A DNA stretch of 44,683 nt, taken from an uncultured Prevotella sp. GTDB taxonomy: Bacteria; Bacteroidota; Bacteroidia; Bacteroidales; Bacteroidaceae. Positions within the stretch are counted from its first letter, which is position 1. Each line of letters starts with the position of its first letter. Below are positions 16,971-26,056 of the stretch, one piece after another. The stretch is from contig URQS01000026.1 of the NCBI GenBank assembly GCA_900550035.1, positions 1-44,683 on the forward strand, written 5' to 3'. A model generated the notes under the pieces. The model saw only the letters and a program-made list of their open reading frames with translations. It ran no database searches and was not told the origin of the DNA. Made by a program: the position numbers and the translations under genes.

Positions 16971-18323
16971 TTAAGCATTCTCCTTGCGGAGCATGTCGAG
17001 ACCCAGACGCACGATGTGCTGGAGTTCGAGCTTTGACGAGTCTACAAACTCAGCCACAGCGAAATCCTCAGGAGCCACCTCATAGATGCCAAGCTGCTCC
17101 ATGCGGTCGATGTCGCCAGCTATGATGGCCTTGACGAGATATTCGCCATAGATGTCCATAGGCAGCACCTTGTCGTACTCGCCACTCATAATCATGTGGC
17201 GCTCGCCACCTTTCACACGGGCATCGAGGCTGTACTCCTTATTCTTGCCCAAGAGCCATGAGAAGTAGCTGCGGTTGACTGAGAAGTCGTTGGTACGCGG
17301 AAGTATCCAGCCCAACATCTCGTCTACGTTGTCGCCCTCAGGAATTGCTGTAATCTCTGAAGTGTGACCACCTACGAAGTCATCGGCTGTACACTTACGA
17401 CCAGTCAACGGGTTGCCGTTGATGATGCGCACATGCTCGGTTGAAGCGAGCTTGCCTTCCAGAAGACTTGCGATGGGCTGACCTACGAGCACCTCTGCAT
17501 AAGCCGGATTGTTCACCTCGCTACCAGCTACAGCCACAAGGCGACGAAGGTCTACCTTGCCCGTGTTGAACAGTCGGCCGAAGAAGATAACGGCAGTCGG
17601 GTCTACAGTCCAAACCACCTCGCCCTTGTTGACGGGAGCGATGTTGTTCACCTGAACGCCTACGTTACCGGCAGGACAAGGACCGTCGAACACGTTCACC
17701 TCAACGTCCTTGGCTGATGTCAAGGCAGAACTTGTCTGCTGAGCACCAATACCGAGATAAGTCTTAGCAATCTTCGACAAAGCGGTCAAACCAGTCTGGA
17801 AGTTGTTCTCGTTGCCTTGCAGTTCAAACTCGAAGTTGCCTGCGAGAGGCATGTCGCGCAAAGCGCTTACGAAGATAGCGCGAGGCTTCTGGTCGGGAGT
17901 TGTTGACACAGCATAAGGCAGCTGGTTGATATAGCCGAACAATCCAGCCTCAAGCAGAGCCTTAACTACGGCATCGCCATCAAGCGAAGCCACCTGTTTC
18001 TGACCGAAGTCAACAAACTGCTGATCCTTGTCAGCCTCTACGACAACGCGCAATACCTTGCGACGGTCGCCTCTGACAACTGCCTGCACTACTCCACTCA
18101 CGGGTGAGGCGAACTTGACGTCAGTCTGCTTCTTGTTGACAAACAGAGCGTCGCCAGCCTTCACGTGGTCGCCTTCGCGTACTACCACCTTCGGGGTCAT
18201 GCCTACAAAGTCATCAGGTACAAGGGCATATTGGGCAGTAGCCTTAACCGGGAATTTCTGCTCGGCGGCCTTTCCCTTAAGGTTGATGTCCAAACCCTTA
18301 CGTAACTTAATTACATTTGCCAT
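16971..18323 (-). CDS. nqrA: Na+-translocating NADH:quinone reductase subunit A
   Basis: The 450-residue peripheral subunit begins MANVIKLRKGLDINLKGKA, the usual N-terminus, so the ATG at 18323 is preferred over an in-frame ATG 54 bases upstream that would add a hydrophobic unrelated tail. The early segment VVREGDHVKAGDALFVNK is a lipoyl/biotinyl-like hammerhead found in NqrA and RnfC. The subunit contacts NqrB at the cytoplasmic face and has been linked to quinone binding. It heads the six-gene operon; a possible degenerate -7 box (CAACTTTG on the minus strand) lies near 18390. Confidence 0.95.
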   Translation of the reverse strand: MANVIKLRKGLDINLKGKAAEQKFPVKATAQYALVPDDFVGMTPKVVVREGDHVKAGDALFVNKKQTDVKFASPVSGVVQAVVRGDRRKVLRVVVEADKDQQFVDFGQKQVASLDGDAVVKALLEAGLFGYINQLPYAVSTTPDQKPRAIFVSALRDMPLAGNFEFELQGNENNFQTGLTALSKIAKTYLGIGAQQTSSALTSAKDVEVNVFDGPCPAGNVGVQVNNIAPVNKGEVVWTVDPTAVIFFGRLFNTGKVDLRRLVAVAGSEVNNPAYAEVLVGQPIASLLEGKLASTEHVRIINGNPLTGRKCTADDFVGGHTSEITAIPEGDNVDEMLGWILPRTNDFSVNRSYFSWLLGKNKEYSLDARVKGGERHMIMSGEYDKVLPMDIYGEYLVKAIIAGDIDRMEQLGIYEVAPEDFAVAEFVDSSKLELQHIVRLGLDMLRKENA

Positions 18324-18436
18324 AAATATAAAAAATGATAAGATTTTTGCTGTTATTTGGTTTTTGCCATATTTCATGGTTTTATGGCTCCAAAGTTGCC
18401 CACAAAATTAACAAAAATTTGTGAGGTAAATATATA

Positions 18437-18470
18437 AAAAGCCTTAATAATTAACCATATTAAGGCCTTT
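18437..18470 (-). terminator. Terminator after the histidine kinase gene
   Basis: Arms AAAAGCCTTAATA (18437-18449) and TATTAAGGCCTTT (18458-18470) pair with one bulged base; on the minus strand the stem is followed by TTTTTATATATTT. It lies between the kinase stop (18575) and nqrA, so the two-component genes and nqr are separate transcripts. Confidence 0.6.
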
Positions 18471-18574
18471 ATTATACGTTTTACACAATCTTAATTCATT
18501 AATCTGCAATAATGACATTTCGACTTTGCAAAATCCTACCAAATTTTATCAAAACACGCACAAAATGATGCAAA

Positions 18575-19459
18575 TCAAGAACTATATGAATTTGCAGCCA
18601 CAACAAAGGTTGTATGAAATCCTGCCACGGGTGTTTCGGCAAGCCAAAGGTCGCCCTCCTGCGCCAGCATCATCTGTCGCGAAAGGGGCAGTCCGATGCC
18701 TGTACCCGAAGGTTTTGTCGTGAAGAAAGGCACAAATATCTCGCGTGCCTCCTTAGGCGGTATGTGTGGAGCGTCGTTGCTGACCAACAGTAGCGTGCGC
18801 GTGTCGTCATAATCCAGGCGCAGGTCAATGTTGCGAGCGCCAGCCTCTATTGCATTCTTCGTGAGGTTTACCATAACCTGTCGCAACATTCCGCTGTCGG
18901 CACTCACACGTTCCTGGCTATTGCCAATATTCATGTGCCACACAATCGAGGGATAGAGCGTGCGCAGACTTCTTGTCAGTCCGTCTATACTCACATCTTC
19001 TATATGCGGAGCCTGCAGTTGTGTCAGTTTGCGATAGCTTTCTACGAAGGTCTGCAGATTGACGCTTGTGTCGCGAATAGCCTGCATTCCCTCTTCAAGA
19101 GAGGTTCCCTTCACGAGAGGCGAACTGATGTAGGCTTGTGTTATGCTCGATATAGGAGCCACGGCATTCATAATCTCGTGAGTCAGCACACGCGTCAGCC
19201 GTTGCCACGACTCCACCTCGCTACGTGCAAGCAGGCGGTTTATCTCGCCACTCATTTCGTTGAGAGCCGCCTGAAGGTCGCGCTCACCATGAAACATACG
19301 GTTGTCAGGCAGACGAAAGGTGAAGTCGCGATTGCGTATTGCCTCGCGCATCAGCCTTACCCTTAGCGAGAGAAGCCGTTGGTGACGCCATTGCCACATC
19401 AGCAGCATGACAATAATCAGCACCAGTAGTATTATAATATAATAAGGAGTAATTTCCAT
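18575..19459 (-). CDS. Sensor histidine kinase with one membrane segment
   Basis: The 294-residue kinase has a single hydrophobic N-terminal segment (about 6-23) and no extracytoplasmic sensing domain. The phosphoacceptor region is RVLTHEIMNAVAPIS with His94. The HATPase domain has MVNLTKNAIEAGA (Asn202), a D-box region LLLVSNDAPHIP, and the G-box TKPSGTGIGLPLS. HEIMNxxxPI is the variant seen in NtrB/NtrY-like kinases. It lies 21 bases after the response regulator gene and ends before the nqr operon. With so little input domain it may sense membrane state or a partner; the divergent export genes suggest it controls efflux (inference). Confidence 0.9.
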   Translation of the reverse strand: MEITPYYIIILLVLIIVMLLMWQWRHQRLLSLRVRLMREAIRNRDFTFRLPDNRMFHGERDLQAALNEMSGEINRLLARSEVESWQRLTRVLTHEIMNAVAPISSITQAYISSPLVKGTSLEEGMQAIRDTSVNLQTFVESYRKLTQLQAPHIEDVSIDGLTRSLRTLYPSIVWHMNIGNSQERVSADSGMLRQVMVNLTKNAIEAGARNIDLRLDYDDTRTLLLVSNDAPHIPPKEAREIFVPFFTTKPSGTGIGLPLSRQMMLAQEGDLWLAETPVAGFHTTFVVAANSYSS

Positions 19460-19480
19460 CGGTCCTGTCCCTTAAGTCGT

Positions 19481-20008
19481 TTATTTCTTAAGTTTCTTGT
19501 ATAGCGTCTGTCGGGTTATTCCCAGCATCTCAGCAGCCTTACTCATGTTGCCGCGACATTGTTCTACAGCCCGTTGTACGTGTTCCTGCTCCATCTGGTC
19601 GAGCGGCACCACCTCGCGATTGCTGTCTATGGCATCACGCAGAACGCCTATCAGCTTGTCGTTGTCCCAAGGTTTGGTGACAAAGTCGGCTGCTCCATAC
19701 TTCAGTCCGTTCACAGCCAGCTGTACGTCGGCATAGGCTGTGATGAGCACCATGGGCGTATTGGGGTGCAGCTTCTTTATTGTGCGCAACCAGAACAGTC
19801 CGTCCTGCCCCGTATTCACTCCGAGCGAGAAGTTCATGTCGAGCAGCACAGCATCAACATTCTGCTCGTTGGCAAGCGTCGCCACAAGCGTGTCGGGCGA
19901 AGTCAGAGTCACGACATGTTCAAATTCAGCTGCAAGACAAATCTTCAGGGCCGTGAGTATTGCCGTATTGTCGTCTACTACTACAATCGTGTTGTATGGA
20001 TAGTTCAT
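19481..20008 (-). CDS. Response regulator: receiver plus Fis-type DNA-binding domain
   Basis: The 175-residue regulator has a receiver domain (about 7-123) with the acidic pair Asp12-Asp13, phosphoacceptor Asp57 (AVLLDMNFS), Thr90 (LITAYAD) and Lys112 (VTKPWD). A Fis-type helix-turn-helix closes the protein (QCRGNMSKAAEMLGITRQTLYKKL). NtrC-type regulators beside such export genes in Bacteroidetes usually carry a central AAA+ sigma-54 activation domain; here it is absent, leaving an architecture like ActR/RegA. It therefore cannot activate sigma-54 promoters by itself. It is transcribed with the kinase and divergently from the tolC-like gene. Confidence 0.9.
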   Translation of the reverse strand: MNYPYNTIVVVDDNTAILTALKICLAAEFEHVVTLTSPDTLVATLANEQNVDAVLLDMNFSLGVNTGQDGLFWLRTIKKLHPNTPMVLITAYADVQLAVNGLKYGAADFVTKPWDNDKLIGVLRDAIDSNREVVPLDQMEQEHVQRAVEQCRGNMSKAAEMLGITRQTLYKKLKK

Positions 20009-20035
20009 TTTTCATCAATTTGTTTTAACCACTTA

Positions 20036-20051
20036 CAAAAGTACAAAATTA
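20036..20051 (-). promoter_or_regulatory. -7 promoter boxes for the response regulator operon
   Basis: Two candidate boxes sit side by side on the minus strand: TACTTTTG (20036-20043) and TAATTTTG (20044-20051). Both fit TAnnTTTG and lie 28-43 bases before the ATG at 20008. Confidence 0.45.
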
Positions 20052-20054
20052 ATT

Positions 20055-20069
20055 GTATGATTTTCATAC
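20055..20069. promoter_or_regulatory. Palindrome in the divergent regulator/export promoter region
   Basis: GTATGA and TCATAC form a perfect 6-bp inverted repeat with a 3-base spacer, just upstream of the regulator's -7 boxes and about 50 bases before the export operon's promoter. It is a candidate binding site for the Fis-type regulator; no second copy was found in the gap. Confidence 0.35.
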
Positions 20070-20116
20070 ACTTTTTTACAAATCTCGCCAAAACCACCCA
20101 TTTTCTTCACTTTCTA

Positions 20117-20149
20117 TTGTTATTAGCCTTTTGTTTATTCATAATTTTG
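20117..20149 (+). promoter_or_regulatory. Promoter for the tolC-like export operon
   Basis: TTG at 20117-20119 and TAATTTTG at 20142-20149 are 22 bases apart, and the box ends 26 bases before the ATG at 20176. Confidence 0.55.
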
Positions 20150-20175
20150 TGGTGTAAAAAATAATTCACAACAAT

Positions 20176-21501
20176 ATGAAGCGACTATTTCTATCCATAT
20201 TCACCCTCGCCGCAGGCGTAAGCATCAACGCCTCCGAGCCGTGGACTGTAGAGCGTTGCATGCAGTATGCCTCCGAGCACAGCCATACCGTACGTCAGCA
20301 ACAGTTTGCCCTTGACGACAGCCGTGCCTCCAAGACACAGGCTATTGGAGCCTTTCTGCCGAGCGTCTACGGTTCGGTATCGGGACAGATGAACTTCGGA
20401 CGTGCCATCAATCCTGAGACCAATACTTATACCGATGTCAGCACATTGTATAACGGTTACGCTCTGCAGGCTTCGCTCACCATCTTCGACGGTCTCCAGC
20501 GCTACAACCAGTTGCGCATGGCTCGAGCCAACGTGGCTATGGGGCGTAGCGGAGTACTTGCCGAGAAGGACGATGTGGCGCTCAAGGTGTACAAGGCCTA
20601 CATGGACCTCGTCTATTGCGAGGGAGCCGTAGCCCAGACCTCCAAGAAGCGTGACGAGAGCCGTGCCCTACTCCATCAGACCGAAGTGATGGCTGAGGTT
20701 GGACAGAAGAGCGATGCCGACGTGGCGCAGATGCGTGCCACTCTTGCAGCCGACGAGTATGAGCTTGCCCACATGCAGAGTCAGACCACTAAGGCAAGCC
20801 TCGCCCTCAAGCAGCTCATGAACTACCCCGTCGACTCCACTCTTAACGTAGTACAGCCAAGCCTGACATTCGCCCCCGCAACCACAGAGTCGCCCAACCA
20901 GGTGTTTGCCTGCGCTTCCACATCCAATCCGCGCATTCTCAAGGCGCAACAAGGCGTAGAGGCTGCCCGATTCAATCTGCGTGCCGCTCGTGGTGCCTTG
21001 CTTCCTTCTCTCTCTCTCTCGGGTGGCGTGTCCACCTCTTTCTATAAGAACATGGACCAAGGAGGACACGCCTCCTTCTCCTCTCAGTTCAAGAACAACA
21101 CGGGCGAATTTATCGGTCTGTCGCTAACTATACCGATTTTCAATCAGCTCTCAACTTCGTCTGCCATCCGCCGCCGCAAGATTGCTCTCGACCAGGCTCG
21201 CGAAAACCTTGAATACGAGCAGGCAGAACTCCATCGCATCATAGTCGAAGCTTCTGCCGACGTAGACAATAGCGCCAAGGAAGTCATCAAGATGCAGGAG
21301 CAGGTAGAGGCTGACAGCCTTGCCTCGCATCTCACCACACGCAAGTATGAGGAGGGACTTGCCTCGTCGATAGATGTCAAGACGGCTGCCGTGACGCTAT
21401 TGCAGAGCAGAGTGAAACTGCTGCAGAGCCAGCTCACCATGGCATACAATCAAAGATTATTAGCTTATTATAAAGGAGAAAGATTATGGACCGACCAATA
21501 G
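20176..21501 (+). CDS. TolC-family outer membrane efflux protein
   Basis: The 441-residue protein has a signal peptide ending near residue 19-20 (ALAAG-type sequence, SINAS) and the helical duplication of outer membrane efflux proteins. It opens with WTVERCMQYASEHSHTVRQQ, has SVSGQMNFGRAINP, and shows a second-half equivalent ENLEYEQAELHRIIVEASAD. Long amphipathic helices and short strands fit a trimeric channel through the outer membrane. Its last 16 bases overlap the adaptor gene start, so translation is coupled. Substrate is not predictable. Confidence 0.92.
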   Translation: MKRLFLSIFTLAAGVSINASEPWTVERCMQYASEHSHTVRQQQFALDDSRASKTQAIGAFLPSVYGSVSGQMNFGRAINPETNTYTDVSTLYNGYALQASLTIFDGLQRYNQLRMARANVAMGRSGVLAEKDDVALKVYKAYMDLVYCEGAVAQTSKKRDESRALLHQTEVMAEVGQKSDADVAQMRATLAADEYELAHMQSQTTKASLALKQLMNYPVDSTLNVVQPSLTFAPATTESPNQVFACASTSNPRILKAQQGVEAARFNLRAARGALLPSLSLSGGVSTSFYKNMDQGGHASFSSQFKNNTGEFIGLSLTIPIFNQLSTSSAIRRRKIALDQARENLEYEQAELHRIIVEASADVDNSAKEVIKMQEQVEADSLASHLTTRKYEEGLASSIDVKTAAVTLLQSRVKLLQSQLTMAYNQRLLAYYKGERLWTDQ

Positions 21502-22733
21502 AAAAGAAATCATTTCCCCGTCGCTACATCTATATTTGTGCGGGGGCTGTTGCCGTAGCTGCCTTGCTTGCGTGGCTTGTCTTCGGCAGTACGGCAAGCA
21601 CCATGACTGTCGATAGCGCCGACGTGACCGTTAGCGACGTTACTCGTGGCAAGTTCGACGACTATGTGCGGCTTAACGGACAGGTAGTGCCTATTCAGGT
21701 GGTGCAGATATCGCCTGAGGAAGGTGGCATAGTAAGAGAGAAGGTTGTGGAGGAAGGCACACGCGTGAAGAAGGGCGACGTCATCCTGCGACTGAGCAAC
21801 AGCAATCTCGACCTTCAGATTCTTAATGCCGAGGCTGAACTTGCCGAGAAGCAGAACCTTCTGCGCAACACGCAGGTGACCATGCAGCAAGACCGGCTCA
21901 ACAACCGTACCGAACAAGCCACGCTCGACATGGACTGCCAGCGCAAGCTGCGTGCCTATCAGCAGAACTCACGTCTGTATAAGGAGAAACTCATTAGCAA
22001 GGAGGTCTACCTGCAGAGCCGCGAGGACTACAATCTCGCCCTGCGCAAGCAACGTCTTATAGGCCAACGCCTGAAGCAGGACAGCCTGTATCGTCACGTG
22101 CAGATGGCGCAGATGGAGGACAATCTTGACAATATGCGCAAGAACGTGCTCCTCGTGCGCGAGCGCAAGAACAAGCTTGAGGTGCGCTCGGCTATTGACG
22201 GCGAACTGGGATTGCTTGACGTGGAACTGGGTCAGAACATTCAGGCTGGTCAGAACATCGGACAGATCAACGACCTCTCCAACTTCAAGATTGAGGCTAA
22301 GATTGACGAGCACTATATCGACCGTGTGCGCCCGGGACTTACGGCTACAATCACTCGCGACGGCAAGCAATATCAGTTGCGTGTGCGCAAGGTCTACCCC
22401 GAAGTGCGCGACGGCTCCTTCCGTACCGACTTCGTCTTCGTAGGCTCTCGTCCCTCGCAGATGCGTAGCGGACAGACCTATTACCTGGAGCTTGCTCTCG
22501 GCAAGTCGACCCAGTCTACGCTCATCCCTCGCGGCACCTTCTTCCAGACCACTGGTGGCAACTGGATCTTCGTGCTCGACCGCTCTGGTCACAAGGCTTA
22601 CCGACGCAACATTAGCATAGCACGCCAAAACCCGATGTATTATGAGGTGACGCAAGGACTGGAACCTGGCGAACGGGTAATAACGAGCGGGTATGAGGCG
22701 TTTAAGGAGAATGAAGTGCTGATATTGAAATAG
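21486..22733 (+). CDS. Efflux periplasmic adaptor (HlyD/MacA-like)
   Basis: The 415-residue protein has an N-terminal membrane anchor (about 14-32). A lipoyl half-motif VVEEGTRVKKGDVILRLSN (about 80-98) is followed by a long coiled coil (about 105-215) and the returning half RSAIDGELGLLDVELGQNIQAGQNIGQI. The C-terminal part has a beta-barrel and a membrane-proximal domain. It bridges the inner membrane ABC permease and the TolC-like channel encoded around it. The gene begins inside the upstream gene (ATG 21486). A 175-bp inverted-repeat element follows before the ATPase gene. Confidence 0.9.
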   Translation: MDRPIEKKSFPRRYIYICAGAVAVAALLAWLVFGSTASTMTVDSADVTVSDVTRGKFDDYVRLNGQVVPIQVVQISPEEGGIVREKVVEEGTRVKKGDVILRLSNSNLDLQILNAEAELAEKQNLLRNTQVTMQQDRLNNRTEQATLDMDCQRKLRAYQQNSRLYKEKLISKEVYLQSREDYNLALRKQRLIGQRLKQDSLYRHVQMAQMEDNLDNMRKNVLLVRERKNKLEVRSAIDGELGLLDVELGQNIQAGQNIGQINDLSNFKIEAKIDEHYIDRVRPGLTATITRDGKQYQLRVRKVYPEVRDGSFRTDFVFVGSRPSQMRSGQTYYLELALGKSTQSTLIPRGTFFQTTGGNWIFVLDRSGHKAYRRNISIARQNPMYYEVTQGLEPGERVITSGYEAFKENEVLILK

Positions 22734-22734
22734 A

Positions 22735-22909
22735 AGCCCTACCCCCGGCCCCTCCCCCGTAGGGAGGGGAGCGGTATGCTGTGCTGCTTACGTCTTTTAA
22801 TAAACATTTATTCAATTAATCAATTCACGTCCTTCCCTCTATCCCTCCACCACACCCACAAAGTCACATCACTCCCCTCCCTGCTGGGGAGGGGTAAGGG
22901 GGTAGGGCT
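22735..22909. repeat. 175-bp element with 37-38-bp terminal inverted repeats (MITE-like or REP pair)
   Basis: The left arm 22735-22771 (starting AGCCCTACCCCC) and the right arm 22872-22909 (ending GGGGGTAGGGCT) are near-perfect reverse complements, differing at about five positions in two small spots. Each arm is itself an imperfect palindrome around CCCTCCC / GGGAGGGG. The inside (22772-22871) is AT-rich then C-rich and codes for nothing obvious. The element separates the adaptor and ATPase genes of one export operon. No clear target duplication was seen at its edges. It could be a miniature inverted-repeat element or a pair of REP-like sequences; stem formation could also affect operon mRNA. 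Confidence 0.7.
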
Positions 22910-22934
22910 TTTAGGCTTATAAATTTTAATCACT

Positions 22935-23615
22935 ATGATAAAGACAGAAAACCTTACAAAAATCTTCCGTACAGAGGAAGTGGAGACCGTTGCTCTCAAC
23001 GGTGTTAGCATTAACGTCGAAGACGGCGAGTTTGTAGCGATAATGGGACCGAGTGGTTGCGGCAAGTCTACTCTGCTCAACATCCTTGGTCTGCTTGACA
23101 ATCCAAATAGCGGAGAGTACTGGCTCGATGGCGAACCCGTGGGCAAGCTCAAGGAGAGCGAGCGCACCAAGTATCGTCGTGGCAGAATAGGCTTCGTGTT
23201 CCAGAGCTTCAACCTTATCGACGAACTTACGGTTGAGGAGAATGTCGACCTGCAATTACGCTATCTCGGAGTGCCTTCCAATCAGCGTCGTGAGCGCGTA
23301 ACGGAGATTCTGCGCAAGGTGGGACTCAGCCAGCGTGCCAAGCATTATCCGCAGCAGCTATCGGGCGGTCAGCAGCAACGTGTGGCTATAGCACGTGCCG
23401 TGGTGGGCAAGCCTAAGCTGATACTCGCCGACGAGCCGACGGGTAATCTCGACTCGAAGAGCGGACTCGCCGTAATGGAACTCCTCTCGCAGCTGAATGC
23501 CGAGGGAACAACAATCGTGATGGTTACCCACTCACAGCACGACGCTATGATGGCTAACAGAATTATCAATCTGTTTGACGGACAGGTTGTAGACAACAAC
23601 GAGAGAATCATTTAA
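22935..23615 (+). CDS. ABC transporter ATPase (MacB/LolD type)
   Basis: The 226-residue ATPase has Walker A GPSGCGKST (about 38-46), a Q-loop in FVFQSFNLIDELTVEENV, signature LSGGQQQR, Walker B LILADEPTGNLDS and the switch His in MVTHSQ. The ENVDLQLRYLGV segment is typical of the MacB/LolD group, which power extrusion through the periplasm rather than transport across the inner membrane. It pairs with the permease gene 11 bases downstream. Confidence 0.95.
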   Translation: MIKTENLTKIFRTEEVETVALNGVSINVEDGEFVAIMGPSGCGKSTLLNILGLLDNPNSGEYWLDGEPVGKLKESERTKYRRGRIGFVFQSFNLIDELTVEENVDLQLRYLGVPSNQRRERVTEILRKVGLSQRAKHYPQQLSGGQQQRVAIARAVVGKPKLILADEPTGNLDSKSGLAVMELLSQLNAEGTTIVMVTHSQHDAMMANRIINLFDGQVVDNNERII

Positions 23616-23626
23616 GTTGAGAAAAT

Positions 23627-26008
23627 ATGAAAAGCTTATTATACATGTTTCGTCGCTACCGCCTCGCCACCCTGCTCAATCTCCTGGGCTTGGGTGTAGC
23701 CGTAGCCACGTTCTATCTGTTCATGACGCAGGTGATATACAACCGCACGTATAACCACAACATCCACGACCACGAGCACATGTATCGTCTGGAGATATAT
23801 GGCAACTTTGGCGATGTATGGGGAGCTAATATCTGTCGCCCGTTTGTTACATTGCTCAAGGATATACCGCAGATTAAGGACGTTACCTATATCAGTCCGT
23901 ATGTAAACGAGTCGGACGTCAAGGTGGGCAACCGCACCATAAATGTTCCTTTGATAAATATGGGAAAGCCTGGCATAGAATTCTTTACTGGCAAGCTGCT
24001 GTCAGGTTCAAGCAAAACATGTGGAGAAGGATATAATGTTATTGTAAACCGAAGCACAGCCGAGAAGATGTTCGGCACGGCGAACGCAGCAGGCAAGACG
24101 TTTGAGGGTGAAAATGGCGATGGAAGCAAAACTACCGTTACCGTGGTAGGTGTGAGCGAGGATATGCCCGACAACTGCACCCTGCCAAACGGCGTGTATC
24201 TATGCGAGAACGAGAGGGTGATGAATGAGTGGAGCGAATGGAGCTTTAATGTCTATATGCTACTCGACGATGGCGCCAACCCCAAGAAGGTGGAGCGTGC
24301 CATAAAACTCGCCTTTATGAAAGTCAACGGTGTAAGCGAGAAAGACGAGAAGAGGTTTGACAAGGAGGTCAACATGAAATTCCGCATATCTCCGATGGAC
24401 GACATATATTTCTCTGGCGTTGGCAAACAAGATAAGGGCAACCGCAATCTGGTGGGGGTTCTTACCGTGGCTTCCGTCTTCGTTCTCTTTATTGCCATGC
24501 TCAATCTGCTCAACTTCTCGCTCTCCGAGATTCCTATGCGCATGCGTGGCATCAATACCCGCCGTGTGATGGGAGCGTCTATAGGCAGTCTGCGCCTAAA
24601 GATGATAATGGAGAACGTGATGTTCGCCTTTGTCGCGCTACTCATAGGCATCGTCCTCGTCATTGCTTTCCAACGTAGCGAGACTTGCATGAAGCTCGTT
24701 TCGGGCGACATCCATTTCGCTTCGCACATGGTTCTTGCTGCGGTAATGGCTGTTTCGGCTCTCGTCGTGGGTGCCTTGTCGGCTGTTGTTCCAGCATTCT
24801 ACAGCACGTCGTTCACGCCTGCTATGGTGTTGAAAGGCTCGTTCGGACTCTCGCCACGAGGCCGTCGGTTGCGCATGGCTATCATGGCTGTGCAGTTCTG
24901 CATGGCTTTTGCCTTGACTATATATATAGGTGTGATGTCGAGCCAGTCGAGCTACATCTTCAACAGCGACTACGGATTCAACAAGAACGAGGTGTTCTAT
25001 ACGTGGCTGTCTGAAGAGGCACAGACCAAGAAGGATGCCGTGCGTGCCGAACTGAAGAAGCTGCCGTTTGTAGAGAGCGTTGGCTTTGCGCAGAATGCCA
25101 TCGGCACAAGCGACGGCTATATGGGTTGGGGACGTGGCGATGGCGAACATCACATGGTGCTTCAAGTGTTGCCGTGCGACTATGAATATCTGCGCACCAT
25201 GCAGCTGAAGATTGTAGAGGGTCGCGACTTCCGCGAATCGGACATGAAGACGGGTGCCTACGTGCTCAACAAGGCTGCCATGGCGCAATACAAATGGCTT
25301 GTTGTGGGCGACTCTATTGGTCATCAGAGCAACTGGGGAAGTCAGTCGAATTATAACATAGTTGGTGTCTGCAACAACTTCAAGCTCAAGTCTATGCGCT
25401 GCGACAACAGCAATGTGGCTGTGGCATTCGTTATCTTCGGTCCGGACATGGCAGAATGGGGCGACCGTTGTGGCCAGGTGTTCGTGCGAGTAGCCAAGAA
25501 TCAGGACAAGATTGAGGCAAAGCGTCGCATAGCCGAAGTACTGAACCGGCTGGACGGATCGCAAAAGTATGAGATGTGGTTCCTTGACGACGACCTGCAG
25601 CAGACCTATGTAGAAGAGTTCCGCTTTATCTCGCAGGTGAAGCTGTTCGCCATCATCTGCATCATAATAACCATAATAGGCGTGTTCTCGCTTACGATGT
25701 TCGAGACGGAATACCGTCGCAAGGAGATAGCCATACGCAAGGTGATGGGCTCGTCGGTAGGCTCCGTAGTCCGTCTCTTCGCCATGCGCTATGCCCTACC
25801 CCTCGTCGTAGCCTTCGTAGTGGCAGCACCTGTAGGTTGGTGGCTCAGCAACAGCTGGCTGCAGAGCTTTGCCGAGCACACGCCCATCCATTGGTGGCTC
25901 TTCCCTCTGTCGTTCGTCCTCGTCTCAGCTGTCGTCATCACCACCGTCATCATTCAGTCGTGGCGCGTGGCTACAGCCAATCCCGTAGAGAGCATCAAGA
26001 CCGAATAA
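23627..26008 (+). CDS. ABC transporter permease with two MacB/FtsX modules
   Basis: The 793-residue permease is a fused duplicate. An N-terminal membrane segment (about 10-30) is followed by a periplasmic domain, then three segments near 280-305, 325-350 and 370-395, then a second module with a segment near 425-447, another periplasmic domain, and three closing segments near 685-705, 735-755 and 765-785. The second module contains TMFETEYRRKEIAIRKVMGSSV, the coupling-helix signature; the first has FSLSEIPMRMRGINTRRVMG in the same place. Such proteins form mechanotransmission exporters with the adaptor and TolC-like channel. A strong terminator follows the stop. Confidence 0.92.
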   Translation: MKSLLYMFRRYRLATLLNLLGLGVAVATFYLFMTQVIYNRTYNHNIHDHEHMYRLEIYGNFGDVWGANICRPFVTLLKDIPQIKDVTYISPYVNESDVKVGNRTINVPLINMGKPGIEFFTGKLLSGSSKTCGEGYNVIVNRSTAEKMFGTANAAGKTFEGENGDGSKTTVTVVGVSEDMPDNCTLPNGVYLCENERVMNEWSEWSFNVYMLLDDGANPKKVERAIKLAFMKVNGVSEKDEKRFDKEVNMKFRISPMDDIYFSGVGKQDKGNRNLVGVLTVASVFVLFIAMLNLLNFSLSEIPMRMRGINTRRVMGASIGSLRLKMIMENVMFAFVALLIGIVLVIAFQRSETCMKLVSGDIHFASHMVLAAVMAVSALVVGALSAVVPAFYSTSFTPAMVLKGSFGLSPRGRRLRMAIMAVQFCMAFALTIYIGVMSSQSSYIFNSDYGFNKNEVFYTWLSEEAQTKKDAVRAELKKLPFVESVGFAQNAIGTSDGYMGWGRGDGEHHMVLQVLPCDYEYLRTMQLKIVEGRDFRESDMKTGAYVLNKAAMAQYKWLVVGDSIGHQSNWGSQSNYNIVGVCNNFKLKSMRCDNSNVAVAFVIFGPDMAEWGDRCGQVFVRVAKNQDKIEAKRRIAEVLNRLDGSQKYEMWFLDDDLQQTYVEEFRFISQVKLFAIICIIITIIGVFSLTMFETEYRRKEIAIRKVMGSSVGSVVRLFAMRYALPLVVAFVVAAPVGWWLSNSWLQSFAEHTPIHWWLFPLSFVLVSAVVITTVIIQSWRVATANPVESIKTE

Positions 26009-26016
26009 AAACAATG

Positions 26017-26050
26017 AGAGGGTGTGCATTTCTATTTTTGCACACCCTCT
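26017..26050. terminator. Bidirectional terminator between export permease and pflA
   Basis: Perfect 12-bp arms AGAGGGTGTGCA / TGCACACCCTCT flank a 10-base loop. The stem lies 8 bases after the permease stop and 6 bases after the end of the convergent pflA gene, so it can serve both; flanking T-rich stretches occur on each side. Confidence 0.8.
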
Positions 26051-26056
26051 ATTTGA

